A DNA stretch of 64,000 nucleotides, taken from positions 1,382,064-1,446,063 of the forward strand of contig CP136537.1 of the NCBI GenBank assembly GCA_051016155.1. Direction: 5' to 3'. Made by a program: the position numbers and the translations under genes. Shown here one piece after another: positions 26,959 to 35,719 of this stretch; positions within the stretch are counted from its first letter, which is position 1; each line of letters starts with the position of its first letter. The notes beneath the pieces were generated by a model. That model saw only the letters and a program-made list of their open reading frames with translations, had not been told where the DNA came from and ran no database searches. The DNA comes from RCC90-49c sp051016155 (GTDB taxonomy: Bacteria > Bacteroidota > Bacteroidia > Cytophagales > Amoebophilaceae).

Positions 26959-28284
26959 TCAGCCTTGATAGTCGCCCTTGTCATCATAATCGTCCATCAA
27001 AAGACCTTTGGTTTTGTTGAATAGCCTGCGAAAGAAATCTGGAGACTCCTTGGCTTGCTTTTTACGGTGCTGATTGGCCGCACTACTCATCCCTTTAGTA
27101 GTTCTGTAATATTCTTCTCTGTAGTCCAGTGCTCTGAATCCTGCCCATACCAGCCCTACGCTTGTAGCATAGGTAGTGTTTTTGAGCACCTCACTGTTGT
27201 TGGGCCCTAAATGTTCACTAGGATAGCCAATTCTAGCGTCCATGCCTGTGATGTATTCAAACAGCTGCTGTACGTACTGCAGTTGGGCGCCTCCTCCTGT
27301 AATGACTATGCCAGCTGCCAGCTTACCTTGGAACCCTGCATTGATCACCTCTGTGTGGACGAGCTCGATGATTTCTTCCATCCTAGCTTCGATGATGTGG
27401 GCTAGATTACGCACCGATACTTCTTTGGCAGGACGACTTCTGAGCCCTGGAATGGTAACGAACTCATGGGCGCCGGCCTCTTCTGCAATGGCTTTGCCAA
27501 ACTTGGTCTTGAGCAGTGCTGCCTGTGGGTCCATCACGCTGCAACCCTGCTTAACGTCTGCTGTGATGGCTTCGCCCCCAAAAGGAATCACCGCGGTGTG
27601 GCGTAAGATAGCCTCCTGAAAAATAGCCACGTCTACGGTTCCTCCGCCTATATCTACTAAGCATACGCCGGCCTCTTTTTCTTCGTCGCTCAGCACCGCC
27701 AGGCTCGCTGCTGAGGGGGCTAGGATCAGACTGTCTACTTCTAAACCTGCCCGTTTGACGCACTTGTGCACGTTGTTAATGGCACCGGTGGGTGCCGTGA
27801 TGATATGGAAGTCGGCTTCGAGCTTGACGCCTGACATGCCCACGGGGTCTTTGATGCCTGCTTCATAGTCGACCAGGTAGTGCTGAGGCGTGGCATGGAT
27901 GATCTCACTACCTGGTGGCGTCACGATCCTATACATATCGCTGGTGAGCTTGGCCACATCCTCCACGGTAATTTCTTCGTCCACTGCCTCGCGCGTAATA
28001 CTACCGCGATGTAGGGTGCTCTTGATATGCTGTCCTGCCAGCCCCACGTTGACGACATTGATATCGATATTAGACGCCTCTTCTGCCTGGCTCACTGCTT
28101 GGGCAATGGCCGCCACAGTTTTATCAATGTTGTTCACCACGCCTCTGACTACGCCTTCAGAAGCTGCTGTACCTAAGCCCAGAATTTCTAGCTGGCCCAA
28201 CTCATTCTTTCTGCCTACAAGTGCAGAGATTTGGGTAGTGCCTATATCTAGGCTGGCGACGATTTTTTTATTTTCCATGCTCAC
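26959..28284 (-). CDS. ftsA: Cell division protein FtsA
   Basis: This 441-residue actin-like protein tethers FtsZ to the membrane. Actin/HSP70-type motifs are visible: VASLDIGTTQISALVG (phosphate 1), LVDIGGGTVDVAIF (phosphate 2), GIVITGGGAQLQYV (adenosine). The SHS2 domain lies at about 85-165. It starts inside the ftsQ stop (4-bp overlap) and lies 41 bp before ftsZ. Confidence 0.97.
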   Translation of the reverse strand: MSMENKKIVASLDIGTTQISALVGRKNELGQLEILGLGTAASEGVVRGVVNNIDKTVAAIAQAVSQAEEASNIDINVVNVGLAGQHIKSTLHRGSITREAVDEEITVEDVAKLTSDMYRIVTPPGSEIIHATPQHYLVDYEAGIKDPVGMSGVKLEADFHIITAPTGAINNVHKCVKRAGLEVDSLILAPSAASLAVLSDEEKEAGVCLVDIGGGTVDVAIFQEAILRHTAVIPFGGEAITADVKQGCSVMDPQAALLKTKFGKAIAEEAGAHEFVTIPGLRSRPAKEVSVRNLAHIIEARMEEIIELVHTEVINAGFQGKLAAGIVITGGGAQLQYVQQLFEYITGMDARIGYPSEHLGPNNSEVLKNTTYATSVGLVWAGFRALDYREEYYRTTKGMSSAANQHRKKQAKESPDFFRRLFNKTKGLLMDDYDDKGDYQG

Positions 28285-29045
28285 TCACAGACTATTTGAT
28301 GGTCAAATTCCAGATTGACTCGCTTGTAGGTATTCCATCCTTTGTAAGGGACAATTTTTTGATAAAAGAGCAGCAGCTTGGCGAACTTCTTTTCGATCCT
28401 TTCTGGCTGGCCCCACTCTATCCGTTGGTCGCTGATCTGCGTACGCATCACAATTTTACCTTGTTCATCAATACGTAAGTGGGCAATCTGTGCGCGCCAA
28501 AAAGGATCGCGATCAATATAGTTTAATAAGGCCAGAAGTGCTTTTCCGTAAGGATACTTTTGTAAGTTTTTGTTGTCGCCACCAAGTCTTGCTGCCTCCA
28601 CCAGCAGCACCCTCGCTGTGCCATGGTCGGATAGCGGCAACAACGTCCCCTCTTCGTCAATATACTGGCTGGCTCGGTGTGGATACAGTATTCTAGCAAT
28701 AGGCCTTCTCGGTCGAATGGCTATTTTAAGCGTACCTTTCCAGTTTTTGTAAACAATACTTTCTCGCACAAAATTATCAGCCTGAATGGTTTTTTCAACG
28801 CTGCGGGTGGCAATGGCGCGCAAGGGCCTTCCAACCAAAGGAAAAGTGCCATAAGCAGTAAGCTGCTGAAGCAATTCTTGCGGGTTAATTAACTGCTGCG
28901 CTGTGCCACCACCTGCCACTTGGAGGTCAATGGCTTGACACGTTCTACCCACTTGCTTGGTCTCAGCCAGTACAATGGCGGCGGCTAGTAAGACTCCACC
29001 GGATAGCAACCCCAGGCCTTGCATCAGATGACGAATTTTGAACAT
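28281..29045 (-). CDS. ftsQ: Cell division protein FtsQ/DivIB
   Basis: The 254-residue protein has a short cytoplasmic N-terminus, one membrane helix (about 10-27) and a periplasmic FtsQ region (KVFINPQ-like INPQELLQQLTAYG, then RRPIARILYPHRASQYIDEE). Identification rests partly on position directly before ftsA and ftsZ. In most Bacteroidota murC precedes ftsQ; here the upstream neighbour is an unrelated nuclease gene. Confidence 0.85.
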   Translation of the reverse strand: MFKIRHLMQGLGLLSGGVLLAAAIVLAETKQVGRTCQAIDLQVAGGGTAQQLINPQELLQQLTAYGTFPLVGRPLRAIATRSVEKTIQADNFVRESIVYKNWKGTLKIAIRPRRPIARILYPHRASQYIDEEGTLLPLSDHGTARVLLVEAARLGGDNKNLQKYPYGKALLALLNYIDRDPFWRAQIAHLRIDEQGKIVMRTQISDQRIEWGQPERIEKKFAKLLLFYQKIVPYKGWNTYKRVNLEFDHQIVCE

Positions 29046-29138
29046 GTGATGATTGAATCATTAAGTGAGTTGACTGATTTTTTGCTTGAGCGATTGCACC
29101 CTTAACTGGCACAATGCTCCTGGCTTGCAGCTTTTGCT

Positions 29139-30743
29139 TCACACTGGCGCAGGTGCCAACACACGCACCCCTTCACCATGCTCATTCAGTAGCTCCCCGC
29201 ACCAGCCACCCACATTACGCGTCTTAGAAGAGAAGTTCAGCCCTACGATCACCACTTCCTTATCCTTTCTCAGATGTGGTACATAATACTGCTTCTCTCT
29301 AATCTGTGCTAGTGCTGCCTCAGCGCTGCTGTCTAGCTTCAGCTCCATCACATAGGTCGTTGCTGGCAGCTCCACGAGTAGGTCCACACGCCCCAGGCTG
29401 CTCGGGCGCTCGGCAGACACCTCCAAGCCCATTCCGCTCATCAGGCTCAGTACCATGCCGTGATACGTGCGTTCCTGCGCTTCAGTGAAAAGCTGATAAG
29501 GAAAGCGCGCTAGCGCTACCTCGAGCTGCGCAAAAAACGCGCTCAGGTTCTGCTCTTGCAAAGCTCCCTTGCTCTTGACAGAAAAGTCCGCATCCCTCGG
29601 GACAAAATGCGTGGCCAGCGAGTCTATGAAAGCTTCGCGCACTTCCTGGTTCGGAAAACCTAGCTGGTAGTGTTGGCTCACGGCGCTGTAGCCTGTGATG
29701 GTCAGATATCCTGTCTGAAACATCAACGCTGTTAAGTCGATGTCTTCGAGGCTACTTATGTCCATCAATTTACTAGCTCGAGCGCTTGTGCCGGCCAGAG
29801 GCACCATAGACTCAGGATGCTTGTTGACTTGCTCAATCAAAAACGAAGGCGTGCCTGTGCTGTACCAATGGCTCTTTGCCTTTTTCGTTTCCATGAATTT
29901 GAGTGTGGAAAAAGGGTTGTAAACGTAGCTTTCTGCTTCTGAGAAGCGATAGCCGTTATACCACTGTTTGATCTCTGCTAGTACCTCCTTATCGGGGCTC
30001 TCCTGGCCTTGCTGATTTCGTGCCTCAGTGATGGCCTGAATATGCTGGTCAAAGCATTGAATGAGTTCCTCTTCGGTATAGCCCATTATGGTGGCGTACT
30101 GAGGATACATGGTAATGTCATCGAGGTGATTCGGCCCAGAAAAGAGTGAGACCTGCGAGAACTTGCTGATCCCCGTCACAAAGGTGAAGCGAATATGCTC
30201 TTCCTGGCTTTTGAGCACCTTGTAGAAGCTTCGGAGTAGTTCTCGATTTTCCTCTGCTACCTCGGGCTTCTTGAGGTTATCAACTAGAGGGCTATCGTAC
30301 TCGTCAATCAGTACAACAACGGGGCCTTGGTTAGCGAGCTCCTCTATGAGCACAGACAACTGAAACTCTACGGAAGGTCCTTGCGTGTTAATACCTTGCA
30401 AAGAGCCCATTCTTGTCAGCATAGCACTCAAATGGGCTTCTAGCTTTTCTGTGGTTGTATTGGCGATCTTTCCAAAATCAAAACTGAGGACAGGATACGT
30501 TGGCCAATCATAACCACTGTTGTAAATGTGGCACTCCTTAAAAAGCGTTTTGTTGCCCAAAAAAATTTCTTTGAGCGTGCTCACAAACAGCGACTTTCCA
30601 AAGCGCCTAGGCCGGGAAAGGAAGTAGTGCGGGGCATCGCCTTCTATCAGCTCCAGGGCAAATTGGGTCTTATCTACGTAGACATACGCCCCCTTACCAA
30701 GGATTTTCTCAATGCTCTGAATACCAATCGGAAGCCTCTTCAT
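29139..30743 (-). CDS. AAA-ATPase-like / PD-(D/E)XK nuclease-like protein
   Basis: The 534-residue protein has the AAA-ATPase-like domain (PF09820 type): VDKTQFALELIEG, Walker A region SRPRRFGKSLF (about 44-54), Walker B VVVLIDEYDSPLV (about 140). The C-terminal PD-(D/E)XK nuclease-like domain (PF08011 type) has Asp in GRVDLLVEL and Glu-X-Lys in YVMELKL (about 465-485). Such genes are multiplied in Amoebophilus-type symbionts and other Bacteroidota; their role is unknown. A decayed paralogue lies at 11973. Confidence 0.9.
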   Translation of the reverse strand: MKRLPIGIQSIEKILGKGAYVYVDKTQFALELIEGDAPHYFLSRPRRFGKSLFVSTLKEIFLGNKTLFKECHIYNSGYDWPTYPVLSFDFGKIANTTTEKLEAHLSAMLTRMGSLQGINTQGPSVEFQLSVLIEELANQGPVVVLIDEYDSPLVDNLKKPEVAEENRELLRSFYKVLKSQEEHIRFTFVTGISKFSQVSLFSGPNHLDDITMYPQYATIMGYTEEELIQCFDQHIQAITEARNQQGQESPDKEVLAEIKQWYNGYRFSEAESYVYNPFSTLKFMETKKAKSHWYSTGTPSFLIEQVNKHPESMVPLAGTSARASKLMDISSLEDIDLTALMFQTGYLTITGYSAVSQHYQLGFPNQEVREAFIDSLATHFVPRDADFSVKSKGALQEQNLSAFFAQLEVALARFPYQLFTEAQERTYHGMVLSLMSGMGLEVSAERPSSLGRVDLLVELPATTYVMELKLDSSAEAALAQIREKQYYVPHLRKDKEVVIVGLNFSSKTRNVGGWCGELLNEHGEGVRVLAPAPV

Positions 30744-30837
30744 TTAGCTATCAATTATCATTTAGCAATGATCATTTGATTTTCTCAGTGTTGTATGGTG
30801 GCAGCCCTACTCGCCTACCATTCCTGCTCCTTATTCA

Positions 30838-31030
30838 CTATCATCCTGAACGAATGCAAAGGACCGCTTCGTAGAGGGTCCTGTAGAGATGTTTCGCCAA
30901 AGCGCAACATGACAGTAAAGAGGAATTTTGGCCCTGACTCTCTCTATCATCCTGAGCACCAGCGAAGGAACCCTACGCAGGGTGGGCTTTTTAGAGACCC
31001 TTTACATTTGTTTAGGATGGCACAGAAGAA
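30838..31030. repeat. Dispersed intergenic element, family 2 (two units)
   Basis: Two related units stand in tandem: TCATCCTGAACGAATGCAAAGG ... AGATGTTTCG ... GCAACATGACAG, and TCATCCTGAGCACCAGCGAAGG ... . No gene is visible in the 398-bp gap 30744-31141. Confidence 0.5.
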
Positions 31031-31141
31031 GATTCGACAGAACAATATTACTGCGTAAAGAACGAATCGCCTATAGTTCTCTATCACAAATGTAACGCCC
31101 GAGATCGGGTGTATGCAATGGGGGCTGCTCTCCTTAATAGA

Positions 31142-32521
31142 CTAGTAGAGGAAAAAAAACAGCCACCACACGACCACCAAGATGGGCAGCAAAAAGGGGA
31201 TAGAAAAACGCAGGATGTAAGCAAAGAAAGAGGGCATACGTACTCCTAGGTGTTCGGCAATGGCTTTGACCATAAAGTTAGGCCCATTGCCAATGTAGGT
31301 CATAGCCCCAAAGCACACAGAAGCGAGTGCAATGGCTTTGAGCTGCAGGATGGAATGAGGGGTTCCATTGCCAGCTGCAAACTGCTGCACCTCTGTTAGC
31401 ACTCCCACGTCAGCGCCTTGAGCTGCCATGCTGGCGGCCAGAAAGGTAAGATAGGTGGGAGCATTATCTAGAATAGAAGAAAAAGTGCCTGCGCCCCAGT
31501 AAAGTGTGTGGGGGGTAATGAGGCTGCGGCCTGTTTCAGACCCTGCAAAAGCACTTATCAGCGACAGGGCGGGGATCATCGTGCCAAAAATGCCGACGAA
31601 GATCAAGGCTACCTCTCTGAGGGGCTCCAAGCTAAATTCATTTTCTTGCAGAGCATGGGGGTCTGCATAGTAGTAAGAGAGGCCTGCTATGCTCAGTAAG
31701 ATGAGCTCCCGCACAAAAGAGAATGTATGATGGCCATAATGCAAGACAGGCACCCAACTGAAAACATTAGGGTCTATGAACACTGTGCCGATGATAAGGC
31801 CCAATGCAATGAAGTTGCGCTGGCCCACCAGCTGTAGAGAAGGTTTGGTTGAGCCTCCTTGGGCTTGCTCTGCAGGGCTTGTGTTTTGGGTATCGAGGTA
31901 ATAAAAGAGGGCTCCTAGCAACGACAACACCACCAGCCAAGGCGACAGATGGTGCTGCAGGGTCCAGAAGAAAGGGACGCCACTAAGGAAGCCCAAAAAG
32001 AGCGGTGGATCTCCAATGGGCGTTAGTGCACCGCCTACATTGCTGACCATAAAGATGAAGAATACAATGTGGTACGCCTTAACGCGGTCCTGATTCAGCC
32101 GAATGTAGGGGCGAATCAGTAGCATCGAAGCTCCCGTGGTGCCGATCAGGTTGGCTATGACAGCGCCTACAAAGAGCACCGCTAGATTAATCGCAGGAGT
32201 AGCTCGCTGATTCACTTCGATAAGTATGCCGCTAGAAGCCATGTACAAAGCGGTGATCAATGCCATGAACTGCACGTATTCTGCTATGGCTTCCACCGGC
32301 TTCAGCAAATCATGCAGCACCAAGACGTAGTAGGCCATCACGAGTCCTGCAAGGAGTAGGGCTACTTTAGGGTAGTGCTTATGCCAAAACTTTTCATACA
32401 GCAGTGGTCCGGTGGCAATCATCAAGAGCAAAGTGACAAACGGAAGAGCCAGCCAGCCAGGGGGCAGCGTAGCTGCTGGTAGGGGAGGGGCGATGGTCTG
32501 CGCCTCTGTAGTTACTGCCAT
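31142..32521 (-). CDS. NhaD-type Na+/H+ antiporter (ion transporter superfamily)
   Basis: The protein has about 460 residues and roughly 12-13 membrane helices. The motif NVGGALTPIGDPPLFLGFL (about 190) and IGNGPNFMVKAIAEHLGVRM near the C-terminus are typical of the NhaD/UIT branch of the ArsB/NhaD permeases. It would exchange sodium for protons across the inner membrane. Start is uncertain: three Mets lie within the first 11 codons; the third (MAVTTEAQT) is chosen because TTACC-free AT-rich DNA precedes it, but the longer form (to 32551) is possible. A second Na+/H+ antiporter gene (nhaC, 58342) is broken. Confidence 0.82.
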   Translation of the reverse strand: MAVTTEAQTIAPPLPAATLPPGWLALPFVTLLLMIATGPLLYEKFWHKHYPKVALLLAGLVMAYYVLVLHDLLKPVEAIAEYVQFMALITALYMASSGILIEVNQRATPAINLAVLFVGAVIANLIGTTGASMLLIRPYIRLNQDRVKAYHIVFFIFMVSNVGGALTPIGDPPLFLGFLSGVPFFWTLQHHLSPWLVVLSLLGALFYYLDTQNTSPAEQAQGGSTKPSLQLVGQRNFIALGLIIGTVFIDPNVFSWVPVLHYGHHTFSFVRELILLSIAGLSYYYADPHALQENEFSLEPLREVALIFVGIFGTMIPALSLISAFAGSETGRSLITPHTLYWGAGTFSSILDNAPTYLTFLAASMAAQGADVGVLTEVQQFAAGNGTPHSILQLKAIALASVCFGAMTYIGNGPNFMVKAIAEHLGVRMPSFFAYILRFSIPFLLPILVVVWWLFFFLY

Positions 32522-32868
32522 GGTGGTGTTGGATAAAAGTTGCATGTACATAGAATGAAGTATTGTGTACTCAATGAGGTGCCTAAGCTGCAGCGCCAGC
32601 CAATGTAGGACCGGTGATCATACATAGGACGGGCAAGTTAAACAGTTGCAAAGGAAGTTCAAGGAGTACAGGGCGCTCAAGGGCGTTTTGTTCAGACAAT
32701 TCAGCTACTGCGCAGCGAAGTTATTACAAAACAAGGGCTCTGTGAAAGCAGCCGCATCCCTTGGCGCTGTGTATCGTACACAGCGTATGCGCGAGATTTC
32801 AAATAGACCTCAAATTTAGAACGAGAAGCTAAAGGCGAGCTACTTCAAAAAAACTAGAAGCGACCACT

Positions 32869-33142
32869 ATGAAACAGAGAATTAATTACACACCTTCTTT
32901 CAAGAGCACGTGGCCTTGGAAGTCCTCAAAGAAGAACTCCCTTACCAAAGATGGCTGATCAACATGGCATTGATAGGAGACTAGTCGGCAAGTGGAAGAA
33001 AGAGGCTACCTTGGGACTGACTCAACTCTTTGCTAGCAACGATAAGGTGACAGACAATCAACAGGAGACCAAACAGCTCCATGCTAAAATAGGCCAGTTC
33101 GTTATTGAGAAGGATTTTTTAGCCAACGTCTTGAAGAAATAG
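32869..33142 (+). pseudogene. Decayed IS3-family orfA
   Basis: Translation in two frames gives MKQRINYTPSFK, VALEVLKEELPY and, after another shift, MADQHGIDRRLVGKWKKEA and KQLHAKIGQFVIEKDFLANV. That is the order of an IS3-group OrfA (HTH, then coiled helix) with at least two frameshifts. It differs from the IS3 at 2980, so it is an older, different element. The following 33143-33550 has no intact frame and may hold the matching decayed orfB. Confidence 0.7.
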
Positions 33143-33550
33143 ACCAAGCTCAAAGACGAAACTGGATTCAAGAGGATCATGATCAACTGACTCTAACAGA
33201 CGAGCACCCTCACGGTAAGATATTTTAGCTACTTTTTTTGACGATGCAAAAAAATAGCTGACCATAAGTTTTACCTGTGGTCAGCAAAAGGAACCAAAAA
33301 ACAGGAGAAGGATCATTTTTAAGTGTAAATCAGCTGTCCCTAAGGGTCGACTAAATGTGCCAGCCCGAGCATTAATGTGTGAATCACCACACAAGGGCCG
33401 CAGGACATTGTCGCTTTAACAAGCTCAAGGGGGGGAGTAAATACCCCAACGAAAGGTAGATTCATTTTGAAGCCTATGACTTGGGACAAGGGTGGATTTC
33501 GGGAGACATGCCAGGTGCTTGCAAGGGCCCTCTTTGCGCTGTGGACTACC

Positions 33551-33706
33551 CTACATGTTGACTATAAGCTCATCATCCATTTCGTTCCTGATCTCTGTGA
33601 TCATCTTTAGTAATGCGTCGTCTGTGATATCAAGTTGATCCGTAGTTCTCAATCTGAATGATTCGGCGCTCAAGTAAAAAGGCAAACGAACCGCTAAGCC
33701 CTCCAC
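33551..33706 (-). CDS. Possible small protein or gene fragment upstream of gyrB
   Basis: A 51-codon frame (GTG start) reads VEGLAVRLPFYLSAESFRLR and DALLKMITEIRNEMDDELIV with a normal amino-acid mix. The same frame stays open upstream into gyrB antisense, so this may be the tail of a lost gene. No homologue is recognised and there is no obvious ribosome-binding site. Confidence 0.25.
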   Translation of the reverse strand: MEGLAVRLPFYLSAESFRLRTTDQLDITDDALLKMITEIRNEMDDELIVNM

Positions 33707-33757
33707 AGAGCGATCATTGAAGAAAATTGCGTATTTTGCGACATTAAAAACACTTTT

Positions 33758-35716
33758 ATGAAGAAGTCAGTAACAGCCCCTAGTCATCAATACTCTGCAG
33801 GGAATATACAAGTACTAGAAGGTCTAGAAGCCGTTCGCAAACGACCTGCCATGTACATTGGCGATGTGGGCGTCAAAGGACTCCATCATCTTGTCTGGGA
33901 GGTTGTAGACAATGCCATCGACGAAGCACTAGCGGGCTACTGCACGGAGATCAAGGTGCAGGTGCATGAAGACAATACCATTACGGTCACTGACAATGGG
34001 CGGGGCATTCCGACAGATATCCATCCCAAGGAAAAGCGATCTGCCCTAGAGGTCGTCATGACGGTCCTGCATGCTGGAGGCAAATTTGATAAAGACACCT
34101 ACAAAGTCTCTGGAGGTCTGCACGGAGTAGGCGTCTCTTGTGTCAATGCACTTTCTACCCATCTGACCGCCACTGTCCACAGAGGCGGCAAAATTTACCA
34201 ACAAACGTATCAAAAAGGCAGCCCAATGAGTGGTGTCGAAGAGATCGGCAGCACAGACCTGACAGGTACTACCATCCACTTTCAGCCAGATGCTACGATC
34301 TTTACGGAAACGGTCTATAACTACAGCACCATTGCTTCTAGGTTGCGAGAACTGGCTTACCTTAATGCAGGCCTTCAAATTTCTTTGGAAGACCTACGCG
34401 AAAAAGATGCACAAGGCCAAGCAGCCGCGGAAACTTTTTACTCTGATGGCGGCTTGCGTGAGTTTGTTGCTTACTTAGACAATACACGAGAGAAGCTCAT
34501 CGATGCCCCCATTTTTGTGGAAGGAGAAAAAAATGGCGTTCCCGTGCAGGCTGCCCTGAGCTACAACACTTCCTACTCAGAGACAGTGGTTTCTTATGTC
34601 AACAACATCAATACGATCGAAGGCGGCACACACGTGGCAGGCTTTAGAAGGGCCCTGACCCGTACGCTCAAGAGCTATGCAGAAAAGTCAGGCCTATTAG
34701 AAAAAGCCAAGATAGAGATCACAGGCGATGACTTCAGAGAAGGCTTGACTGCAGTGATCTCTGTCAAGGTGGCTGAACCGCAGTTTGAAGGGCAAACCAA
34801 GACCAAGCTAGGCAATGCTGAGGCCATGGGCGCAGTAGACACGTGCTTGAGCGAGGTTTTGCAACATTATCTGGAGGAGCACCCTAAAGAAGCCAAAACC
34901 ATTGTGGCCAAAGTGATTTTAGCCGCTCAGGCACGCCAGGCAGCGCGCAAGGCCCGAGAAATGGTACAGCGCAAGAATGTACTCACTGGTAGCGGATTAC
35001 CAGGTAAGCTTGCTGATTGCTCTGACAAAGACCCCACAGTATGTGAGCTTTTTTTGGTGGAGGGCGACTCAGCAGGAGGCACAGCCAAGCAAGGGAGAGA
35101 TCGAAAGTACCAAGCCATTCTACCCCTTAGAGGCAAAATATTGAACGTAGAAAAAGCGCAGGAATACAAAATATACGAAAACGAACAAATCAAAAACATG
35201 ATCACTGCCCTGGGCGTTTCCTTGGGCACTGAAGAAGATGCCAAAGCAGTAAATACTGAAAAACTACGTTATCATAAGATCGTCATCATGACCGATGCAG
35301 ACGTAGACGGAAGCCATATTCGTACGCTTATCCTTACGTTTTTCTTTCGATACATGCGGGAATTGATTGAACGGGGCTATCTCTACATTGCCCTTCCTCC
35401 GCTCTATTTGGTAAAAAGAGGCACAGAAGCCCAGTACTGCTGGACAGAGACAGAGCGAGAGGCCGCTACGCAAAATTTGGCGCAGGACGGTAGGGTAGAG
35501 GCGGTCAACTTACAGCGTTACAAAGGGCTGGGAGAGATGAATGCAGAGCAGCTCTGGACCACTACGATGGACCCTGCCAAGCGCAATCTGAAGCAAGTAA
35601 CGATAGAGTCGGCTGCAGAGGCAGATCATCTCTTTTCTATGCTCATGGGCGACGAGGTGGCGCCTAGAAAGGCATTTATTGAGAAGCATGCTCAATACGC
35701 TCAAATCGATGTTTGA
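33758..35716 (+). CDS. gyrB: DNA gyrase subunit B
   Basis: The 652-residue ATPase subunit of gyrase introduces negative supercoils with GyrA. GHKL motifs (EVVDNAIDEALAGYC, VTDNGRGIP, GGLHGVGVSCVNALS), the Toprim motif LFLVEGDSAGGTAKQGRDR and DADVDGSHIRTL are intact. The length without a large insert fits GyrB of Bacteroidota; ParE is the alternative but the C-terminal QRYKGLGEMNAEQLW is gyrase-like. ppk starts 3 bp after its stop, so the two are probably cotranscribed. Confidence 0.96.
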   Translation: MKKSVTAPSHQYSAGNIQVLEGLEAVRKRPAMYIGDVGVKGLHHLVWEVVDNAIDEALAGYCTEIKVQVHEDNTITVTDNGRGIPTDIHPKEKRSALEVVMTVLHAGGKFDKDTYKVSGGLHGVGVSCVNALSTHLTATVHRGGKIYQQTYQKGSPMSGVEEIGSTDLTGTTIHFQPDATIFTETVYNYSTIASRLRELAYLNAGLQISLEDLREKDAQGQAAAETFYSDGGLREFVAYLDNTREKLIDAPIFVEGEKNGVPVQAALSYNTSYSETVVSYVNNINTIEGGTHVAGFRRALTRTLKSYAEKSGLLEKAKIEITGDDFREGLTAVISVKVAEPQFEGQTKTKLGNAEAMGAVDTCLSEVLQHYLEEHPKEAKTIVAKVILAAQARQAARKAREMVQRKNVLTGSGLPGKLADCSDKDPTVCELFLVEGDSAGGTAKQGRDRKYQAILPLRGKILNVEKAQEYKIYENEQIKNMITALGVSLGTEEDAKAVNTEKLRYHKIVIMTDADVDGSHIRTLILTFFFRYMRELIERGYLYIALPPLYLVKRGTEAQYCWTETEREAATQNLAQDGRVEAVNLQRYKGLGEMNAEQLWTTTMDPAKRNLKQVTIESAAEADHLFSMLMGDEVAPRKAFIEKHAQYAQIDV

Positions 35717-35719
35717 TGA

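Noticed and set aside
33143..33550. Possible orfB of the old IS3 relic
   Set aside because: Short similar pieces seem present (FEAYDLGQGW) but no frame is long enough to support a call.
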